Source of the DNA: Candidatus Staskawiczbacteria bacterium
Lineage (GTDB): Bacteria > Patescibacteriota > Minisyncoccia > Minisyncoccales > Staskawiczbacteraceae
Reading direction: 5' to 3'
Length of the DNA stretch: 19,523 bases
Assembly (NCBI GenBank): GCA_943357015.1
Contig: CALRFZ010000011.1
Span: 1-19,523, forward strand
Positions 17,011 through 19,523 of the stretch are shown piece after piece; within the stretch, counting starts at the first letter, position 1, and each line of letters begins with the position of its first letter. The position numbers and the translations under genes were made by a program. The notes beneath the pieces were generated by a model that was not told the origin of the DNA, did not search any database, and worked only from the letters and a program-made list of their open reading frames with translations.

Positions 17011-19200
17011 TTACTCAAAATGGATTTTTTGCTTAAACTCTTTTAATCGCTCTTTTAATAATGGGTATTGCAATAAATTAACATCTTTTTCCAATAATTC
17101 TTTGGCAGACGCGCGAGTTTTTTCCACCAAAAAAATATTTGACATACCTTCCATAGCTACATCGGGAAGCCCAGATTGCACAGCGCCGTATAATTGTCCT
17201 GGGCCACGAATTTCTAAATCCTTTTGCGCCAATTCAAAACCATTATCACAATCAACCAAAGCTTTAAGGCGTTTGCGGTTAAGCTGGCTTGGGTCGGTGG
17301 TAAATAAAAAGCAATAACTTTGCATATCAGACCTGCCCACTCTTCCGCGAAATTGATGTAATTGCGCCAAGCCAAAGCGCTCCGCGCCCTCAATCATCAT
17401 AACTGTAGCCCGAGGCACATCCACGCCAACTTCTACCACTGAAGTAGAAACTAAAATATCAATTTCGCCTTTTTTAAAATCCAACATCACGCGCTGTTTT
17501 TCCTCAGTTTTCATTTTACCGTAAAGCATAGTAACGCGTAAATCCGGGAATATATCCTTAGAAAGCTTTTCGTATTCTTGTTTAACAGTTTTAATTTCGG
17601 TAACGCCTAAAAGCCCAATTTGGTAATTTTGTGGCGTAAAACTTCCCGCTATCGGTGCCTGATTTTTTTCATTTTCATCTTCGCCAATTTTTGGACAAAT
17701 TACAAAAACCCCCCTACCATTTTTAACTTCTTTATGAATAAAATCATAGGCGCTTTTTCTTTCTTTAGGATCTACAATAATCGTTTTAATTTTTTTCCGG
17801 TTTTTAGGCATTTCTTTAATTAAAGATAAATCCAAATCACCGTAAACTGTTAGCGCCAAAGTTCTTGGAATTGGAGTAGCGGTCATACTCAAAAGATGCG
17901 GAATTAAGGTTTTATTTTTTGTTAGCTCAGCTCGCTGATTAACTCCAAAACGATGTTGCTCGTCTAAAGCTACCAGCGCCAATTTTGAAAATGTGACACC
18001 TTTTGAAATTAAGGCGTGCGTGCCAATTAACAAGTCTATTTGACCAAATTCTAAATCTAACAATAAATTCTTTTTTTTAATTTCTTCAATTTTTCCGTTT
18101 TTATAAATAAAACTTTCCTTACCAGTTAAATAACCGATTTTTACATCAAAATTTTCCAGCATTTTAATAATTCCCTTAAAATGCTGGCTGGCCAAAATTT
18201 CAGTTGGCGCCATAAACGCCACCTGATAACCATTTTTAATCGCCGAAAGCGTGGCCATAGTTGCTACCACGGTTTTACCGCTTCCTACATCACCCTCTAA
18301 AAGCCTAGACATTGGCGCTGATTTTTCCAAATCTTTTAAAATCGTAAAAGCGCATTGACGCTGTGAATCAGTTAATTGAAACGGCAAAGATTCGGTAAAT
18401 TTTTTCATCAAATCGGCGTCCATTGGGCAATTTGGTGAAGTTTTTTGCATTAATTTTGCGCGCTGTTGTAAAATATTTAACTGCAATAAAAATAAATTTT
18501 CAAAACTAAAACGCGCCTTAGAAGCATCAATAGCCTCAAAAGAATCAGGAAAATGTATTTGCCAAATCGCCTCTTTAATGGGTAAAAACTTATGCTTAGC
18601 TAAAATTTCTTCGGGCAAGATTTCTGGAATTTTATCAAAAAAATATTCCAGCAGTGGCTTTATAATGTAACGCAACCACTTTGAAGTTAATCCGCGCGTT
18701 TCAGAATAAACCGGAATTATTCGGCCAGTATGAGTCAAATTATTATTTTCTTCTATTTCACTAAGCTTTTCAAAAACTGGATTATTTAAATACAAATCTT
18801 GCCTTGGTCCGTCATAATTATTAACAGATGCGACCTTACCAGCGGTCGCCTTGCCAGCCAAACACACAAAATCGTCTTCTTTTAAGGATCTAGCAATAAA
18901 TGGCTGATTAAACCACATAGCTTTGACAGTGCCCGTATCATCTTCTATTTCTGCTTCTGTAATACTTATGCCTTTTTTAAAGCTAGTAGTGCTTTCTACA
19001 TATAAAACACGTCCCTGCACGCAAACCGTGTCGCCCGCCGTAATTTTATTGATAGTAATAATATTAGAAAAATCCTCGTAGCGAGCTGGAAAATAAAACA
19101 ATAAATCCCAGACAGTTTTAATGCCCAGTTTTTTTAATTTTTTTTGATAAATTGCCCCAATGTTTGGCACATTCTCAATTTTGGTTTCTAGCGTCAACAT
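17011..19200 (-). CDS. recG: ATP-dependent DNA helicase RecG
   Basis: 729 residues, near full length for RecG. The N-terminal part has the helix-hairpin-type VPNIGAIYQKKLKKLGI and an OB-fold wedge (about 55-145: DTVCVQGRVL..EIEDDTGTVKAMWFNQPFIARSLK). The helicase core follows: Q-motif LTDSQRQCAF, Walker A G303-D-V-G-S-G-K-T310, APTEILASQH, DEQH box (413-416), SMTATPIPRTLALT; then DILVSTSVVEVGVDVPRAT, QLHQFRGRVGRSDMQSYCFL and the RecG-specific end FELAQKDLEIRGPGQLYGAVQSGLPD. It remodels stalled replication forks and Holliday junctions. No SD. A terminator (19222-19251) separates it from the upstream small gene, so it has its own, unrecognised promoter. Confidence 0.97.
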   Translation of the reverse strand: MLTLETKIENVPNIGAIYQKKLKKLGIKTVWDLLFYFPARYEDFSNIITINKITAGDTVCVQGRVLYVESTTSFKKGISITEAEIEDDTGTVKAMWFNQPFIARSLKEDDFVCLAGKATAGKVASVNNYDGPRQDLYLNNPVFEKLSEIEENNNLTHTGRIIPVYSETRGLTSKWLRYIIKPLLEYFFDKIPEILPEEILAKHKFLPIKEAIWQIHFPDSFEAIDASKARFSFENLFLLQLNILQQRAKLMQKTSPNCPMDADLMKKFTESLPFQLTDSQRQCAFTILKDLEKSAPMSRLLEGDVGSGKTVVATMATLSAIKNGYQVAFMAPTEILASQHFKGIIKMLENFDVKIGYLTGKESFIYKNGKIEEIKKKNLLLDLEFGQIDLLIGTHALISKGVTFSKLALVALDEQHRFGVNQRAELTKNKTLIPHLLSMTATPIPRTLALTVYGDLDLSLIKEMPKNRKKIKTIIVDPKERKSAYDFIHKEVKNGRGVFVICPKIGEDENEKNQAPIAGSFTPQNYQIGLLGVTEIKTVKQEYEKLSKDIFPDLRVTMLYGKMKTEEKQRVMLDFKKGEIDILVSTSVVEVGVDVPRATVMMIEGAERFGLAQLHQFRGRVGRSDMQSYCFLFTTDPSQLNRKRLKALVDCDNGFELAQKDLEIRGPGQLYGAVQSGLPDVAMEGMSNIFLVEKTRASAKELLEKDVNLLQYPLLKERLKEFKQKIHFE

Positions 19201-19221
19201 AAATATATCTTAACCCAAAAC

Positions 19222-19251
19222 AAAAAAAAGTCCTACTTTAACAAGCAGGAC
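19222..19251 (-). terminator. Terminator of the small basic gene
   Basis: On the minus strand GTCCTGCTT pairs with AAGTAGGAC (19251-19243 with 19238-19230, one G-U), loop GTTA, then eight T (19229-19222). Confidence 0.87.
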
Positions 19252-19273
19252 ATAACATTTATGTATTTTATTT

Positions 19274-19432
19274 TTACTTCTTTTTTCTCTTTGCCTTTGC
19301 TTGTCTTTTGATTGCGTTAATGGCGTCTAGCGCCAAATTCGGCGACGCATTGCCAATAAGAAAAGATCCTGACATATGCGCCCTTGCCATTTCTTTTCTT
19401 ACTTGCTTCCACGCAACTTTACGGTTTCCCAT
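19274..19432 (-). CDS. Small basic hypothetical protein
   Basis: 52 residues from the ATG at 19432, chosen because GGAG (19442-19439) lies 6 bases upstream; a frame from 19471 adds 13 residues but lacks an SD. The sequence is highly basic: MGNRKVAWKQVRKEMARAHM at the start and the lysine/arginine tail RQAKAKRKKK. Two amphipathic helices are likely, separated by SGSFLIGNASPNL. This suggests a nucleic-acid- or ribosome-binding peptide, but I do not recognise a family; it is not ribosomal protein S20 or another obvious small ribosomal protein. It has its own promoter and terminator. Confidence 0.72.
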   Translation of the reverse strand: MGNRKVAWKQVRKEMARAHMSGSFLIGNASPNLALDAINAIKRQAKAKRKKK

Positions 19433-19479
19433 AAGACTCTCCACTATTAGAGAAACTGAAACAAAAATCACTAATTGTA

Positions 19480-19508
19480 ATTGTATATTATCTTAAAGAG
19501 CCTGTAAA
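19480..19508 (-). promoter_or_regulatory. Promoter of the small basic gene
   Basis: Minus-strand TTTACA (19508-19503), 17 bases, TACAAT (19485-19480). It gives a leader of about 40 bases ahead of the SD. Confidence 0.55.
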
Positions 19509-19523
19509 TAAAACGGCGCGCCC

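Noticed and set aside
19274..19432. Ribosomal protein S20 or another small ribosomal protein
   Set aside because: The lysine-rich tail is suggestive, but length and sequence do not match a recognised ribosomal family.

Overview
The window looks like a chromosomal segment of an AT-rich, ultra-small bacterium of the Candidate Phyla Radiation (Patescibacteria, probably on the Parcubacteria side). Evidence: a two-TM, signal-peptide-bearing pilin of the type these genomes carry, a DUF5671-like membrane protein, a short valyl-tRNA synthetase, most tRNAs without an encoded CCA, housekeeping genes that mostly start without a Shine-Dalgarno (SD) sequence, and very repetitive AT-rich intergenic spacers. 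The lineage is inference; there is no rRNA gene in the window. All 21 annotated reading frames end in TAA (17) or TAG (4); none ends in TGA.

Layout. (a) 1-1370: a self-contained accessory unit with a near-consensus promoter, a leader with two inverted repeats, a TauD/clavaminate-synthase-like Fe(II)/2-oxoglutarate oxygenase interrupted by an in-frame TAG, and a strong terminator. (b) 1409-3995: Nudix hydrolase, RluA-type pseudouridine synthase, ribosomal protein L19, then tRNA-Leu(GAG), Val(TAC), Phe(GAA), Gly(GCC) and a bidirectional terminator. (c) 4005-5988, minus strand: a tight three-gene operon (DUF5671-like membrane protein, acidic hypothetical, YraN). (d) 6030-6800, minus strand: a small receiver-like protein, then a gene-free stretch with two extra copies of the 3' half of the neighbouring tRNA-Pro(GGG). 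(e) 6911-9310: tRNA nucleotidyltransferase (minus), then tRNA-Arg(TCG), pilin and tRNA-Lys(CTT) (plus). (f) 9310-12836, minus strand: valS, prsW-like protease and hsp20, separated by repeat-built spacers. (g) 12874-16588: an orphan small gene, convergent tsaD, tRNA-Glu(TTC), a GIY-YIG protein and a membrane glycosyltransferase. (h) 16619-19508: a second orphan small gene, recG (minus) and a third orphan small gene (minus).

Functionally the region is dominated by translation: seven tRNAs, the CCA-adding enzyme that CCA-less tRNAs need, ValRS, TsaD (t6A modification), a pseudouridine synthase and L19. Repair and quality-control genes (RecG, Nudix, Hsp20, PrsW-like) and cell-surface genes (pilin, glycosyltransferase) are interspersed.

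The most unusual aspect is the repeat landscape. Short palindromic or AT-rich modules fill many spacers, supply stop codons, and appear to have entered reading frames: tsaD carries about six in-frame low-complexity insertions and valS about three, with sequence like the spacer repeats. This resembles Rickettsia palindromic elements in behaviour, though not in sequence, and is the best candidate here for something not well described.
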